Shown: positions 1 through 11,339 of the stretch, piece by piece | Layout of the letters: the number at the start of each line of letters is the position of its first letter | Position numbering within the stretch: the first letter of the stretch is position 1 | Assembly (NCBI GenBank): GCA_026119935.1 | Contig: JALRMH010000017.1 | Location: 248,001 to 312,000, forward strand | Direction: 5' to 3' | Length of the DNA: 64,000 nucleotides | DNA from: Endothia cerciana | Lineage: Eukaryota; Ascomycota; Sordariomycetes; Diaporthales; Cryphonectriaceae | Notes under the pieces: generated by a model | Told to the model about the DNA's origin: nothing | Seen by the model: only the letters and a program-made list of their open reading frames with translations | The model's database searches: none | Translations under genes and position numbers: made by a program

Positions 1-1359
1 GCCGGAAACACAACTTATGATGAAACGCAAAGTGATCTATTATTGATCAGTCGGGTCTTTTTGGGGTTTTTGAAAATCTGATGCACGAACCAGATCGAAA
101 GCAGCGACAACGCACAGGCGCGAGGCGTGTCGAGAGCGAGTATGGAATCTGGTGGGCTGTGGGTATGCGGTTGTGTGCCTCCGGCTGGCTGAGAAGGAGG
201 AAAGGCAAAAACCCGGGGGACGACGGCGAGAGCGACGCGGTCTTTCATCATCTTGCTAGCGCAAGCGAGAACATCATGTGGTGATCTGAGGTTAATGCTT
301 GAGGCCAGAAGGGGCTGGACACACCCTAGGCGGTCATGCACCTCACTATATCTGGACAGTGGCATGTAAGTGGCCTACGAGTGAGGATAGGCGCCGCGCA
401 GAAGTTCGACGGGCCAGGCCTAGCGGGGGTGTTTAGGGAGATGATCACTATGGTACCGCCGTGCCGGATCAACCCAAGCGCGATCCGTTGAGAGGTTTGT
501 TGCTTGCTGATATGTACGCGACCAACAGCGGCCTAGAGAGTTGCATAACACAACCCTCCCTCAGACTGACTGAGCACGGTGACTCCTCGACGGGGGGCCG
601 TGCTGGGCTCTGACGCTCGACAGCCAGGTCTCGACCACCGAGTCGAGGTCTGTGGTCGTGATGCGACATCATATGGCGCGGGTCTATAAGACAAAGGCCG
701 AGCAGGATGGGGGGCTCTGAGGCATCCTACCTTAGCCTTCATTCCGAAAACTAAAAGGGTCCCCACCTAGATCTCCTCAAGAGCGTAAGGGTCATTACTG
801 ACCTCTTTCAGAAGCCGGCAAGGTGTCTGTCTGGGTGGGTAGACGCCAAAGATCCTGTGGTAGATCCGGCGCGGCTCGGGATCGTTCGTATATTCAGCCA
901 ATCGGCAACGATCGCGAATCCTGTGCAGGGGGGAGGTGAACGACATCCCTTCCACGAAGACGGGAGGTAGAGGCTGCGCCTCACCAAGGTCGAGAGGCAC
1001 AGCGAACTGGCGGCGGCCGCCTTGTCGGTTTCGCGTTCGAAAGGCTCAGCCTCGGGCGCAGGGTGGGACATAGACAGAGGGAACCATGGAACAACCGTAG
1101 GAAAGGTCAAGTTGATGATGGAGAAAAGGTCGGTTATAAGAAGGCAAGCCGTCTCCTCATCTCGGGTGTGTAGTCTTCTTCGACTCCCATCATTCATTAT
1201 CGCATCTCAAAAGAAGTTGATCGCTTTTCACACGACCACCCACCGACCCACCCGTATACATCCATATTACAGCCCTGAGAGGAGGAGCTCGTATCATCCC
1301 TCGACCACCCCTCCCGGCAAGAAAAAGTCATCAACAAGCCCCCGAAACCCAAACCAAAC
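1..1359. other. Intergenic, no supported gene
   Basis: I see no convincing gene in this stretch. Short open frames exist on both strands, but none shows a domain, and overlapping frames on the minus strand between 767 and 1197 compete with each other (listed as a finding). The last 150 bases before the next gene are C/A-rich, as fungal 5' leaders often are. Confidence 0.4.
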
Positions 1360-2040
1360 ATGTTCATCCTGGGTCTCGTAGGGCGCATCGTCAACGAGGT
1401 GACTGGCCAGTCCCAGCGCGACCAGAACCGCCTCGCCATTGCCGGCGCGAACGGCTACCACCCCGCCCCCCTCGCCGCCCGGCCCCCACCGCCCTGCGAC
1501 TGCCGCGGCCGCCGCCACTGCGCCCAGTGTGCCTACGCGACCGCGCCCGCGCCGGGGCCCGTCGTGGCGTACGGCGACGACCCCTACTACAGGATATCCC
1601 GCCGCGACGCCCGCCGCGAGTACCGCGACGAGCGCCGCGCCCCGAAGGCCGCGCGGAAGGCGGCGAGGAGGGGGTATGGGTACCCCGTCGTGCCCGTGGC
1701 GGTCCCGCCGATGGGCGGCTGCGCGGGCGGCGGCGGGTACGGATACGCAAGGGGCCTGCGGTATGATTCTGATGGTGATGATGATGATGATCATCATCAT
1801 TATGAGGCCATGGCGGGACCGTCGTCGAGGGGGGTGCGGCGGGTGCCGGAGCCTCAGGGCCAGCGGTACCAGGGGGTCAGGAGGGCCAGCTTTGATGCGA
1901 TGCACCTGCGGAGTCCGGGGCTGGAGGGCGAGGAGGACGCGGAGGACCTCCCGCCCAAGTATGAGCGTGGTGATTGGCAGCCCCAGATGAGGAGGTCCGC
2001 GGAGGTTTTGACAGAGGGAGAGCGGAAGCCGGGGCGCTGA
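1360..2040 (+). CDS. Hypothetical fungal protein with Arg-rich core and acidic/His run
   Basis: Single-exon frame of 226 residues starting at the first ATG of the open stretch, after a C/A-rich leader. I do not recognise a named domain. Visible parts: a short hydrophobic start (MFILGLVGRIV), a Cys pair region (CDCRGRRHCAQC, about residues 47-58), an Arg/Ala-rich basic segment (about 78-105), a Gly/Tyr-rich stretch, an acidic then histidine run (DDDDDHHHY, about 141-149) encoded by a GAT/CAT repeat, and a C-terminal PPKYE motif (about 205) that resembles a PPxY-type WW-ligand. High GC and third-position bias support coding. The function is unknown. The protein looks largely disordered and may be a membrane-associated or adaptor-type protein, which is inference only. 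Confidence 0.7.
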   Translation: MFILGLVGRIVNEVTGQSQRDQNRLAIAGANGYHPAPLAARPPPPCDCRGRRHCAQCAYATAPAPGPVVAYGDDPYYRISRRDARREYRDERRAPKAARKAARRGYGYPVVPVAVPPMGGCAGGGGYGYARGLRYDSDGDDDDDHHHYEAMAGPSSRGVRRVPEPQGQRYQGVRRASFDAMHLRSPGLEGEEDAEDLPPKYERGDWQPQMRRSAEVLTEGERKPGR

Positions 2041-2468
2041 GAGTGCGTGTGGTGTTCGTGGCCGGCCATTTATCGTCCCTTCTTGTTGTGGGTTTGTGCA
2101 TTTGATATACCAGCATTGGGCGTTGGGGGTATGTTGGCAGATAGACATACCATCCTGAATGTCACACCCGCAATACGCAGATGACCTTGGAGTGCGTCTT
2201 CCCAGGCCTGAGACGTGTCGTATCAAGAGTCATAGGTCCCGTGTCATGACGCTTTTCCATTCCACTCCCGGAGCCTTCTCGGGCCGGTATGCATTGGGTT
2301 CTATTGTACATCTCCAACCACCGTGGAGTTCAAGATATCCGCCCATATGTGGTGGTTCTGCGCCTCCGCGCCAAGCCGACCATGAATCCGCATACGAGGA
2401 CGAGCCGCCTCTGGCTGCGGAGCTCCTCGAAAGGTATTGCCACGCGCCAACCCCCACCAGACAACAGT

Positions 2469-3550
2469 CTATCGCTCTCCAGCCGATCGCCGGCTTTGTA
2501 CCTCACCGAGGGCCCTCATGCCAGAGAGGACGGTTGTGGTGCTCAGGACGGCCACAGGAACGAGGATGTGGCCCAAGGACAGTCCGCGGTGGTAGAGGAA
2601 ATATACGAACTCCATGCCAAAGATCGAACCGAGGAAGGTAGCGTAGGATAGGGGAGCCGCGCCGATGGCCTTGGAGAGCTGGCCAAAGTTGGCGCCGTTA
2701 TAGAGCCACTCAAAAAAAAAAAAGAAATCACAGCGTTAGAGCCCATGCCGCCGACCATAATCCTGCGCAGCGAGAACGGAGTTTGACTTACAACAGCCAC
2801 GACGACCGGCAGAGTCGCCGCGATGACCAGTGAGACGGCGACAGAGATGATCTTGTAACCGTACGTGGTTGGCTCCCGGAAGATGTGGTGGATCTGAGGT
2901 CGCTTGCCGTAGCGGAGGGGAGCAGACGCGGCGGGGGGAGAGGTGGCACCCGGCTTGATCTCAATATTGAAGGCGTCAGAGATGACAGCCTGAGACGATC
3001 CAAAGGAGCCGATGACAACGCTCGCGTGGAGGGGCTCGGCCGACACGAAGAACTGCGCGGGGATGTCCTTTTGGGTCTGTACCACCATAGCAAAGCTCGT
3101 CAGCATGCGCAAAGAAGACTGGCGGCGATACGGTCGCGTGCGACGTCACGTACAATCTGCACCTTGCCCTTGCCATTGTCCCGAACACTCAAGGGGAAAG
3201 GCGCCTCCAGACCCGTCGACTGGTCCTTCAGGAGGAGGAACGCCTGGTGTGGTCGCTTCGCCTTGCCATTGTCCTTGGCCGTCAGGCTGATGGTGAGGGT
3301 ATCTTGTGCGCCGAGGGGGACTGGGGTCTCGAGGGGGGACTTGACTCCGAAACTAGATCCAGACTGTCAGCAGTGGATGGATGTGTGGGAGTGTCTGCGT
3401 GGGGCATCAGGCTCACGATTCTTTCGCAGCTTCGCCAGCAGTCTTCTTGTTGCTAATGGAGACGGTGGCGTCGTCAAAGCTCCAGGGGCTGGCAGCCTGG
3501 ACAGCACCAGCTGCCAGTAGCAGGAGGGAGGAGATACCAGCGGCGCGCAT
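2469..3550 (-). CDS. SWP1: Oligosaccharyltransferase subunit SWP1 / ribophorin II
   Basis: Four exons assembled by eye: 3550-3417, 3352-3154, 3076-2792 and 2708-2469, giving 285 residues, close to other fungal Swp1 proteins. The product is a subunit of the ER oligosaccharyltransferase, which moves the lipid-linked glycan onto Asn of nascent proteins. It starts with a signal peptide (MRAAGISSLLLLAAGAVQA), followed by a luminal beta-rich domain. The family hallmark KRPQIHHIFREP sits just before three hydrophobic segments (YGYKIISVAVSLVIAATLPV; a LSYATFLGSIFGMEFVYFL-like segment; HILVPVAVLSTTTVL). Introns are 64, 77 and 83 nt. The last intron ends in an unusual uninterrupted T-tract next to a GAG acceptor. 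It looks intact. It overlaps no neighbour. Confidence 0.92.
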
Positions 3551-3879
3551 GTTGTCTGGCTGGTCTTGGGGGGGAGTTGGTGAGGTTAGGGCGGATCGAC
3601 GAGGCTGAAGGTCGAGATTCCCAATGGACACCTGTTGCCAAGAGCTGCAGTTAGGGCCCCATGCAGCTCAGCGGGCTCATTACGTGGCGTGAAGCAGGCA
3701 CAGGCACGGGCCACCACCCCTTGACATCAGGCGGCGGGCAAAGGAGCTCCCTGTACCAGCCCACCCTACCCTAACCCGGGGGAACGGGACGACATCACTT
3801 GTGGCGTTCATTCAACGCAAGTGCTCATCGGGAGCTGTTGTCTAGGGACGGTCATACTCTGAGATCTGCGGACTCCAAC

Positions 3880-5595
3880 TTAGAACGAGATATCAGAATC
3901 GAAGTACATGTCTTCCTCCTCGGCATCCCCATCCTCCTCCTGCGATCCTGCACCACAGGAATCCTCGATGGGCCACTTATCCAGGCTTTTCCGCTGCTTT
4001 TTCGAAACCTGGAATCGCTCCACGAATGCCTCTCGAACAATCTTTCGAGCCCGGTACCTGAAGATGCGGCGATGTGATACCACAAATAAAGCTGCATTGT
4101 AAGCCATATTGGCGGCCTTGGCATCCGAGTCGAACTTTCCTTGGAGGAAGATGTAGACGAGTCGGAAGGCTGAATCTTGTGCGAGACTACTCGATCCATT
4201 AATCGATCGCCTCTCTTCCGGATCCCAATCGTCCTTGCCTCTTCTCATGTCGTCCAGAATGTTGCCGACCTGGCGTCCTGCCAGCACATCGATGGCAAGA
4301 GACTCGAGAGTTCCGCAGAGAACATGGTAGTCAGGGAGCCGGGTCGGCATGCGGCGAAAGAAATGCCGAAACCCATGGTCCACCCCATAGCTGATCACCT
4401 CGAAAAAGGGGGTGTCTTCGTGGTTCCCATACTTGCTGCTGCTGGCACCCTCTGAACCAAGCACAACAGTCTTGCCATCTGATTTTGTCTCAACGCCGCC
4501 CTTGGCTTCGGCTCCGTCATCGCCCAAGTCTGCCCATTTGGAATACAAGTCCTCCGGCAGCATCCTTCCCCCTTCAACCTTTCGAATTACCAACTTATCA
4601 CCCTCGGCATCATACTTGACGGTGGCATTTCCACCACCTTGCTTCACTACATTGACGAGCTGGGTGACCAGTGCAGCCAGCCTCTTCAGATCCCCCTGGC
4701 TGGCGTCCTCCCATCTCTTGATCTCAGCCCCTACGTCCTCAACCTGTTGCTCCCCAAACATACCCCTGTTATGGTAAGCTCGCACGAGCTTGGGGGTTTG
4801 TGACACCCACAGCTGCGGTACGACCTCATGCATCCCGATAGGCTTATTGAAGACGCGAGTCTTGATCTCAAGAGTTGATCCGAGCGGTGTCACCCTGCCC
4901 TGCCTTTGAATTATCAACTTGGACCCAGCGAGGGTGGTAACAGGGGGCCTGTCGGTCGTGGATAGGGATAAGGTTTCAAAGACGCTGGAAAGGCCGTCGC
5001 CTTCTTGCTCTCTGCTGCCAGAAACAGATCTCCCTGTATCAGCGCCCACATATCCGTCCGTTTCGTACCGTACGATGAATTTCAGGTCACTGAAGCGGTA
5101 TGAGACGATCCTGTGGTGTCCGGTGCTGTCGCGGATCTGGCTCGTGGTGTATGCTTTCTCGAACTCGTGCCCGAAGCCCCTGAACTCGTGTGGTCCAATG
5201 AACTCGACGGCCGCGGTCTCGTCTCGACAGAACAATGCGGTGTTCCCCGTGGTCTCGATGTTGATGGTGAACGTCTCGAGTCCGTTTTTCGTCGAGGCTG
5301 GATTGACAAATGACAAGAGCTTGCGGATATTGTTCCGGTCGGTCACAACATCAATCGATCGCATGTCGAAGGAAGGATCCGTGACATAGAGTGCGCGGAA
5401 CAGGGGCTCAAGCGGACTGTCCGGATGACGAGCTGCATTTTGAGCGATATAGATGAGGCCCGAGTCCTTGTTCAGCCGTCGAGGAGTCCGAGGCGGGGAC
5501 CAGAGAGGCGGACTGCCGGGAACAGCAATGGTAGGTGTTGGTCTCTCAATCCAGTTGTAGGAGGACAGGTGCTTAACATCAGTGATTGATGCCAT
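3880..5595 (-). CDS. Conserved Pezizomycotina protein of unknown function
   Basis: Uninterrupted 571-residue frame with an ATG start and a natural stop. The N-terminus (MASITDVKHLSSYNWIE, then TIAVPGSPPLWSPP) and the block DSGLIYIAQNAARHPDSPLEPLFRAL match a family I remember from many filamentous ascomycetes. Database entries for it often read geranylgeranyl pyrophosphate synthetase. I see no DDxxD aspartate-rich motif of a prenyl synthase, so that label is not supported here. The second half contains KLIIQRQGR...STLEIKTR and a PQLWVSQTPKLVRAYH block reminiscent of the yeast decapping-associated (Rai1-like) fold, but this is only a resemblance. The C-terminus is acidic (EEDGDAEEEDMYFDSD). Convergent or tandem arrangement with SWP1 on the same strand, 330 bases apart. 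Confidence is high that it is a gene and low on function. Confidence 0.85.
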   Translation of the reverse strand: MASITDVKHLSSYNWIERPTPTIAVPGSPPLWSPPRTPRRLNKDSGLIYIAQNAARHPDSPLEPLFRALYVTDPSFDMRSIDVVTDRNNIRKLLSFVNPASTKNGLETFTINIETTGNTALFCRDETAAVEFIGPHEFRGFGHEFEKAYTTSQIRDSTGHHRIVSYRFSDLKFIVRYETDGYVGADTGRSVSGSREQEGDGLSSVFETLSLSTTDRPPVTTLAGSKLIIQRQGRVTPLGSTLEIKTRVFNKPIGMHEVVPQLWVSQTPKLVRAYHNRGMFGEQQVEDVGAEIKRWEDASQGDLKRLAALVTQLVNVVKQGGGNATVKYDAEGDKLVIRKVEGGRMLPEDLYSKWADLGDDGAEAKGGVETKSDGKTVVLGSEGASSSKYGNHEDTPFFEVISYGVDHGFRHFFRRMPTRLPDYHVLCGTLESLAIDVLAGRQVGNILDDMRRGKDDWDPEERRSINGSSSLAQDSAFRLVYIFLQGKFDSDAKAANMAYNAALFVVSHRRIFRYRARKIVREAFVERFQVSKKQRKSLDKWPIEDSCGAGSQEEDGDAEEEDMYFDSDISF

Positions 5596-7033
5596 AGGGG
5601 GGGGTGCTGAGATCTTGGAGATCCAGGCGAGATATCTCAGTTATGGTAGTATTGGATGCCATCGGTTTGAAAGCTGACACCACGTAGGATCGGATGATCT
5701 GAAGACACGGTGGACCACCTGCGGTAAATCGCCACCTAGCTGTGACTGAATATGGAGTCTCAAAAGCTAGAAGGCACGGCGACGGTTGGCTTTAGATATA
5801 CTGAGCCTCCCTTCGTCGTTCCTTGTTTTTCTGATAGTAGCAGCTGAACTCAAGACAGCCCCACTTCTTATTTGGCTTCAGAAGTTCCACTGATTTGAGT
5901 CACGAAGCGGGGTAAAAAATCATGTACTGGGACGGTCGTTTGGCTCTTCGTCACCCATGCGGATCACTCACTCTATAGCATACGTCTACTAACCTTAGCC
6001 AACAAGGGCAGAGTATATCAGACGCAGGTAGCTTAGGCATATCTTGAATCGAAGTCCGAACAGCAGCTGTGCTGCTCGTTCAATATTCTGATTATAAGGC
6101 AATGGCGATAGGGAGCCATGCGCTCACCACCCGTAATCGTTTACCAGAGCAGACAGCTTCCGAAAAGTCATCCTGCGTCAAAAGACGGAGGGTCTGGAGC
6201 CATCAGATGAACAGCGTTGGATTACTGCTTCAAGTCAGGTCTTGTTACTAATAAGTGTGCGCCGATTGAGGACCATGTATGAGGAGGCATAGTCAATATT
6301 TCTGAATCAAATTAGCTCCCGGCCACTTCTTGAGGGCCTCCGAGAGGTTGGCCCGAAGAATTAGCATGATGGCATCGTGCCGTACATTCAGACAGGATAG
6401 GGATATGCTTTGAGCAAGGACGGGCTGTGAAATGGTCCAGAACAGATGAAAGACTCCTGTGAGTATTGGAAGTCTCTGCCAACCATACAGAAGCTTGAGA
6501 GATCCATAGTAGGGGACCATATATAAAAGCCTATATGACTAATGATGAGCTCATGTCCAAAGGATTGTCAAGAAGTATTCTTTCGTCCTCAACCTTGATA
6601 CATACAAAAGCCCCCACCGGGTTAGGGTTCGCCATAGGATCCTTGTGAGAGCCCCTTGGGACGCGTGCCGAGCCGAGCCGTGCCCCTTTCAAGGGACAGC
6701 TCAGTAGTTAAATCCTGTCAGCCTATCAGCCTGTCAAGGATGAACGAGAAAGCCTATACCTCTGACCCGTACTCTTCAGGTGAAGCTGTCGTATCATCTC
6801 GACATGCTTCCAAGGTGTAGTCCCGTGCTTGGATGTCACGTTGTGGGCCACAATGGGTGCAAGGCCATCCATAGTTGGTGATTATGACCCGGATCAGGTC
6901 AAGGAAAGCCATCAAATCTTGCCAAATATGTAAGCATTCCAACCCGTCGAGACTAGCCGCGCGCCCAGCTCCCAGAACCGTGGCTGAACCAGGCTGAACC
7001 AGGACCCGGAGCCCCTCTTCACGGACGTCCAGC
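5596..7033. other. Gene-free, AT-richer spacer
   Basis: No supported gene. The DNA is poorer in GC than its surroundings. A 75-codon open frame on the minus strand (6293-6520) is hydrophobic but has no recognisable domain and no continuation. Single copies of TTAGGG near 6620 are not telomeric arrays. Confidence 0.45.
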
Positions 7034-8161
7034 ATGGCACGGCTGGCCACCCTCCTATCCATAGCGTGTCTGCTCGCCCCAGTCCCAGCCTACAGCCGCC
7101 TGTCCGACGATAGCCTCCGCCGGATCCCCTCCGCAGGCGCCGACTTCGACATCCACAATGCCGCGGGTCTTCTCGCGCCCATACTGATCCCCCGGGTGCC
7201 CGACACCCCCGGGTCCGAGAGGGTCCATGAACACTTTGTCAACTTCTCCGCGACGCACCTGCCCGCGTGGACCATGTCGCTGCATAACACCTCCTCCAAG
7301 ACGCCGGCGACGGGCGACAAGCTGGTGAACTTCCGCAACGTCATCCTGCGGCGCGACCCGCCGTGGGCGGACGTGGGCGACGTCGAGCGCCTCACGCTTG
7401 CCGCGCACTACGACAGCCTACACCGGCCCGAGAACTTCATCGGGGCCACGGACTCTGCGGCCCCGTGCGCGATGCTGCTGCACGTCGCGCGCAGCGTCGA
7501 CGAGGCGCTGACAAGGCGGTGGGCGGCGGTGGAGGCCGCAGGCGAGGCGGATGGGTTGGGCGAGGAGAAGGGCGTGCAGATCCTGCTGCTGGATGGCGAG
7601 GAGGCGTGGGTGTCGTGGACGGACACGGACAGCACGTATGGGTCGAGGGCACTCGCGGAGTCTTGGGAGGCCGAGGTGCACCCGGCGACGTCGATATATA
7701 AAAACCACATCGACGCCATCAGCTTGTTCCTCTTGCTCGACCTGCTGGGTGCGGAGGACCCAAGGATTCCGTCGTATTTTCAGGCGACGCACTGGGCTTA
7801 TCAGAATCTGGCGACGATCGAGGAGCGGATGCGCAAGCTGAAGCTGCTCGAGTCGAACCCACGGGGGCCCTTCCTTCCCGAGGCGGATAAACACGCCTCG
7901 CAGTTCCATCGGGGGTTCATTTCTGATGATCACGTCCCGTTTATGCAGCGAGGCGTCGATATCCTTCATATCATACCTACGCCGTTCCCTTGGTTCTGGC
8001 ATAAGATGGAAGATGATGCCGAGCATCTAGACGGGCCTACGATGCAGGACTGGGCGAAGCTTATCACGACGTTTGTGGCTGAATGGATGGATCTCGAAGG
8101 ATACATGCCAGCACTTGAAGATAAGGCAGCCGCAGATCCGTACGAAAAGACAGAGCTCTAG
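7034..8161 (+). CDS. Secreted glutaminyl-peptide cyclotransferase (M28-type)
   Basis: Intron-free 375-residue protein. It is expected to convert N-terminal Gln of secreted peptides to pyroglutamate using one zinc ion. A signal peptide covers about residues 1-20 (MARLATLLSIACLLAPVPAYS). The metal and catalytic residues of the family are visible: the HYDS motif (125-128), Asp140 in GATDSA, the Glu pair 189-190 in LLDGEEAW, Asp236 in LLDLLG, Asp298/299 in SDDHVPF, and His323 in WFWHKMEDD. By alignment with human QC, Asp140, Glu190 and His323 should bind zinc; this is inferred from family knowledge. Size and order of motifs are normal for fungal members. It stands alone, on the opposite strand to the genes on its left. 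Confidence 0.93.
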   Translation: MARLATLLSIACLLAPVPAYSRLSDDSLRRIPSAGADFDIHNAAGLLAPILIPRVPDTPGSERVHEHFVNFSATHLPAWTMSLHNTSSKTPATGDKLVNFRNVILRRDPPWADVGDVERLTLAAHYDSLHRPENFIGATDSAAPCAMLLHVARSVDEALTRRWAAVEAAGEADGLGEEKGVQILLLDGEEAWVSWTDTDSTYGSRALAESWEAEVHPATSIYKNHIDAISLFLLLDLLGAEDPRIPSYFQATHWAYQNLATIEERMRKLKLLESNPRGPFLPEADKHASQFHRGFISDDHVPFMQRGVDILHIIPTPFPWFWHKMEDDAEHLDGPTMQDWAKLITTFVAEWMDLEGYMPALEDKAAADPYEKTEL

Positions 8162-8703
8162 CGGTGCCCTTCGCCTTTGCAGTAAATTTTAGATCCGCAA
8201 GGGCCCTCTCATGAGCCTGGCTCGCTAGGAGCATAGTTGCATCCCATTAGAAACGCCATTCTTGACAAATCCATAGTATCACCAACAGAAGATGGCATAG
8301 CTGCCTGGCATGCACTATCACACTGGTTCATCCGTCTGCGACAAACATCGAGTGCGAGCCGGAGCCTTAGCCAAAATGCCAATTCGAGCAAGACAGCCAG
8401 ATCTTTCAGAGGGTTCTGGCTCTTGGAAGACTTCACTGGCTGGATGGATAACACTACTCAGCGCTGAGTGCGATGGTGATCTGACATGCATACCTATGTG
8501 TACCCGGGGCTTATTCCTCTTGATAGTGAATGATATACCTACCACATACAGGAGGGGTGCGGTACTACGACAGGCAGAAGTGCGACCTTCGCCGCCGCCT
8601 GAGCAGGAGCAAGAGTTCGTCATGCAACTGCGGTCGTCTTACCTACCCCGCCACTTTATTCCCTTTCTATGTACCTCTTTTTCCTAGACTCTCCTACCAC
8701 TTC

Positions 8704-11326
8704 ATCCAAGATCGGATACGCTCAACCGTCAAGGATGTGGCCGAAGCTCTCGGTACTGCGGCCAGCGCTCTTGCAGTCATCGAACTCGCATTGAAGATTA
8801 GCGGACTGCTCTCGAGGTGAATGCTGCGGGCCAAGAATGAGGCAACCAGGCTGACACATGAGCTGGAAAGCCTGCAGAAGACGGGGTCAAACCTGCGCGT
8901 GCTTCTGGAGAATAATTCAGATCGTCTGAAGGCATCGAAAACCCTCGAGGAGGAGTTGGACCGGTGCATATCGGCATTGAAAGAGTTGGAGGAACGTCTG
9001 GATCCCGCAAAGGACCCCAGTCTTCGATCGAAATTCAAATTCACTGTGAAATGGCCCTTCACAAGTGAGGAGTTACAGGATTCCCTCAATATCGATGAGA
9101 CGTACATGATAATACCTTCGCAGACTCTGGCTATCATGCACTGACGACTACTTTCACAGGAATCTGTTGATCCATCTGACAAAGGGGTTAGAATCAATGG
9201 CTTTGTATAAATTCATCGTCAAGAATGCGACCTACGGGCTTCTAAAGGACAGGAACGAACCAAGATGCCACCCGCAAACAAGAATGGAGCTCTGGGTGAG
9301 TTTCAGTCGTGGGCTACGGATGTCGACGGCCGGCCAATCTTCTGGCTCTCTGGCATGTACGTACATTTGAATCAACTTTTTCTTCGTCTACATTTCTCAC
9401 ATAACAGTCCTCTTCTCGAGGGAATTCAGGACGGTCTAGGGGGTTCCAAATGGTGTGAAATAAATGATTTTCCTTTGTAAATGTTATGGAAGTTGTCTGA
9501 AGGGTTCCCAGCTCTCTAGGGGCGTCTTTTTGTCGCACGATCCTAGAAGGATTTTTTGACAGAGAGCAACACTCGGAAGGATATACAGTGCAGATTTCCA
9601 CAGACACCAGTCAGTCTCACTCATCTATTGCTATAACAGCGACAAGTAGCTGACGGAAATTTCATTAGGGCGGGAACTGGAAAAAGTACGATATCCCGGA
9701 CTGTCTACGAGAAACTCTCGTCGGCGAATGGGAAAGAATACTGAATTCTTCTAGCCAACTTCTTCTTCAAGCGAGAGTTTGCCGATTGCACAGACGCCAT
9801 GGATCTCGTACCTTCCTTGGTGGCACAGATCGCTCGCTCGGGTCTTGTCCGCAGCCTGAGCTCCTGGTTTAAGGCTGTGCTCGACGATTACTCTAATCAT
9901 CCGGACAGACGCCAGTCGGTTAAGGAACAGAGGAAAAGCCTGTTGTCAGACCCTTTGTTCGGGGTCGTTGCTCATGGTGACGATTTCCTGGAGGGTAGGA
10001 AAAGCACTTAGCGCATCTTTTTCATCATAGATGCACTCGATGGATGTGCTAGTGAAAGACATGTCCAACAGATCGTCCAAACCTGCTCCGAAATCGCACA
10101 GGATGGTCTGATCAGCGTTCGTTTCCTTCTGACAAGCCGTCCAGAGCTACCGTGCCTGGAAGAAGTGCCCAAAGAACTGACCCGACGGGATATCCGGACC
10201 ATATTAACTGAAGAGTTCGAAAAACTGAAGGAGAAGGACGGGCAACTACATGAGAACTGGCCTTCGCCATACATGGTCGATCAACTCGTGGGCTTCGCCT
10301 CGAATCCAGACCCTCTTTTCATCTACGCAGCAACCATGTGCAAATTCATCAGAGTTTCAAGTGACACATATTGGTGTAGAAGAGCTACTAGTAAGGCTTC
10401 TTGATCGACGTTATCGCCACTTCCCGCAGATTCAGCGCATTCATCAGCAGGTACTCGATCATATACTCTCTAGGTTCTCGGGTGCTTTGAAAGACGACTA
10501 TCTCAAAGACTTCAAGTCAATCGTGGGAACAATTGTTTTATTGAAGGAACCTCTGCTAGCTATATCACTGGGAAAGCTTTTAAATCCCACTAAGATGGTC
10601 AACGACCGTCTGAAGCCCCTACACTCCGTTCTTTCCATTCCGGAACAACAATATCAGCCGATACGACTACTCCATCTGTCTTTCCGCAAGTTCCTAAAGG
10701 GCAAGGAAAATGGAAACGACAATTCTTTCTTCTGCGAGGAGCGCTTTGGGCACAGAATGATCGCGCATCACTGTCTGAATTTGATGTCCAGCCACCTCAG
10801 GGTGGACACCGGTGATCTTAGCAACATGGCCGTATCAATGGGCTATATTGACTCAAGACTGTCGCGGGAATCAGTTTATGCTTGCCAATTCTGGGTCTAT
10901 CATTTGCAGGAAGCTTGCGGGTTCACGTCACAAAGATTGGATGGTGAACTACTGTTGAAGGCTTATGAGTTCTTGCAGATATCACCAACGGACAACCGAG
11001 TCTACTTCGACAAATCTTGTTCTAGATGCCGATCTTTTCACTCTCCATCTCGCCAAACTCAAAACTTGTGGCCATCTTGCACGTGAAAGGACTAGCGTTG
11101 CCTAACCTTGAAAAGCAAGATGATGAAGTAAAACATATGAGGAATGGATTCGCCCGGTCGACGGCGGAGGGCATGTCAATGTGATATTTTCTTCGGATGG
11201 ACGCCATCTCATTATGCCCAAAAACCCTTACATCGTACCACCGGTTCATGCACCATCGTCCTCTTGTCCACCCTGCCAATGGTTCTATGATCGCTACAGT
11301 GGCTGGGTCAGCCATAAGGATGACAA
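8704..11326 (+). pseudogene. Degenerate NACHT-domain NLR (STAND) with WD40-like remnant
   Basis: A broken NLR-type gene spread over several frames. The N-terminal domain typical of fungal NLRs (ALGTAASALAVIELALKI...) begins at about 8735 and is cut by TGA at 8818. It then continues as a coiled region (LTHELESLQ... to KWPFTSEELQ) up to about 9080. A WLSGM exon end (about 9355) and the Walker A segment AGTGKST (about 9670) are separated by some 310 bases with an intron-like donor and acceptor. LANFFFKR, the Walker B-like FFIIDALDGC (about 10015) and the sensor-like LLTSRPELP (about 10130) follow, then an NLR winged-helix-like block (QPIRLLHLSFRKFL, about 10655). A WD-like HVNVIFSSDGRHL lies at about 11170. 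At least four stops or frame changes (near 8818, 9290, 10010 and 10340) make it non-functional. Confidence 0.8.
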
Positions 11327-11339
11327 GAGATTTTAGATA

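Noticed and set aside
3880..5595. Geranylgeranyl diphosphate synthase label for this protein
   Set aside because: The family is often named so in databases, but neither DDxxD aspartate-rich motif is present.
6600..6640. TTAGGG hexamer suggesting telomeric DNA
   Set aside because: Only single, non-tandem copies; surrounded by ordinary genes.
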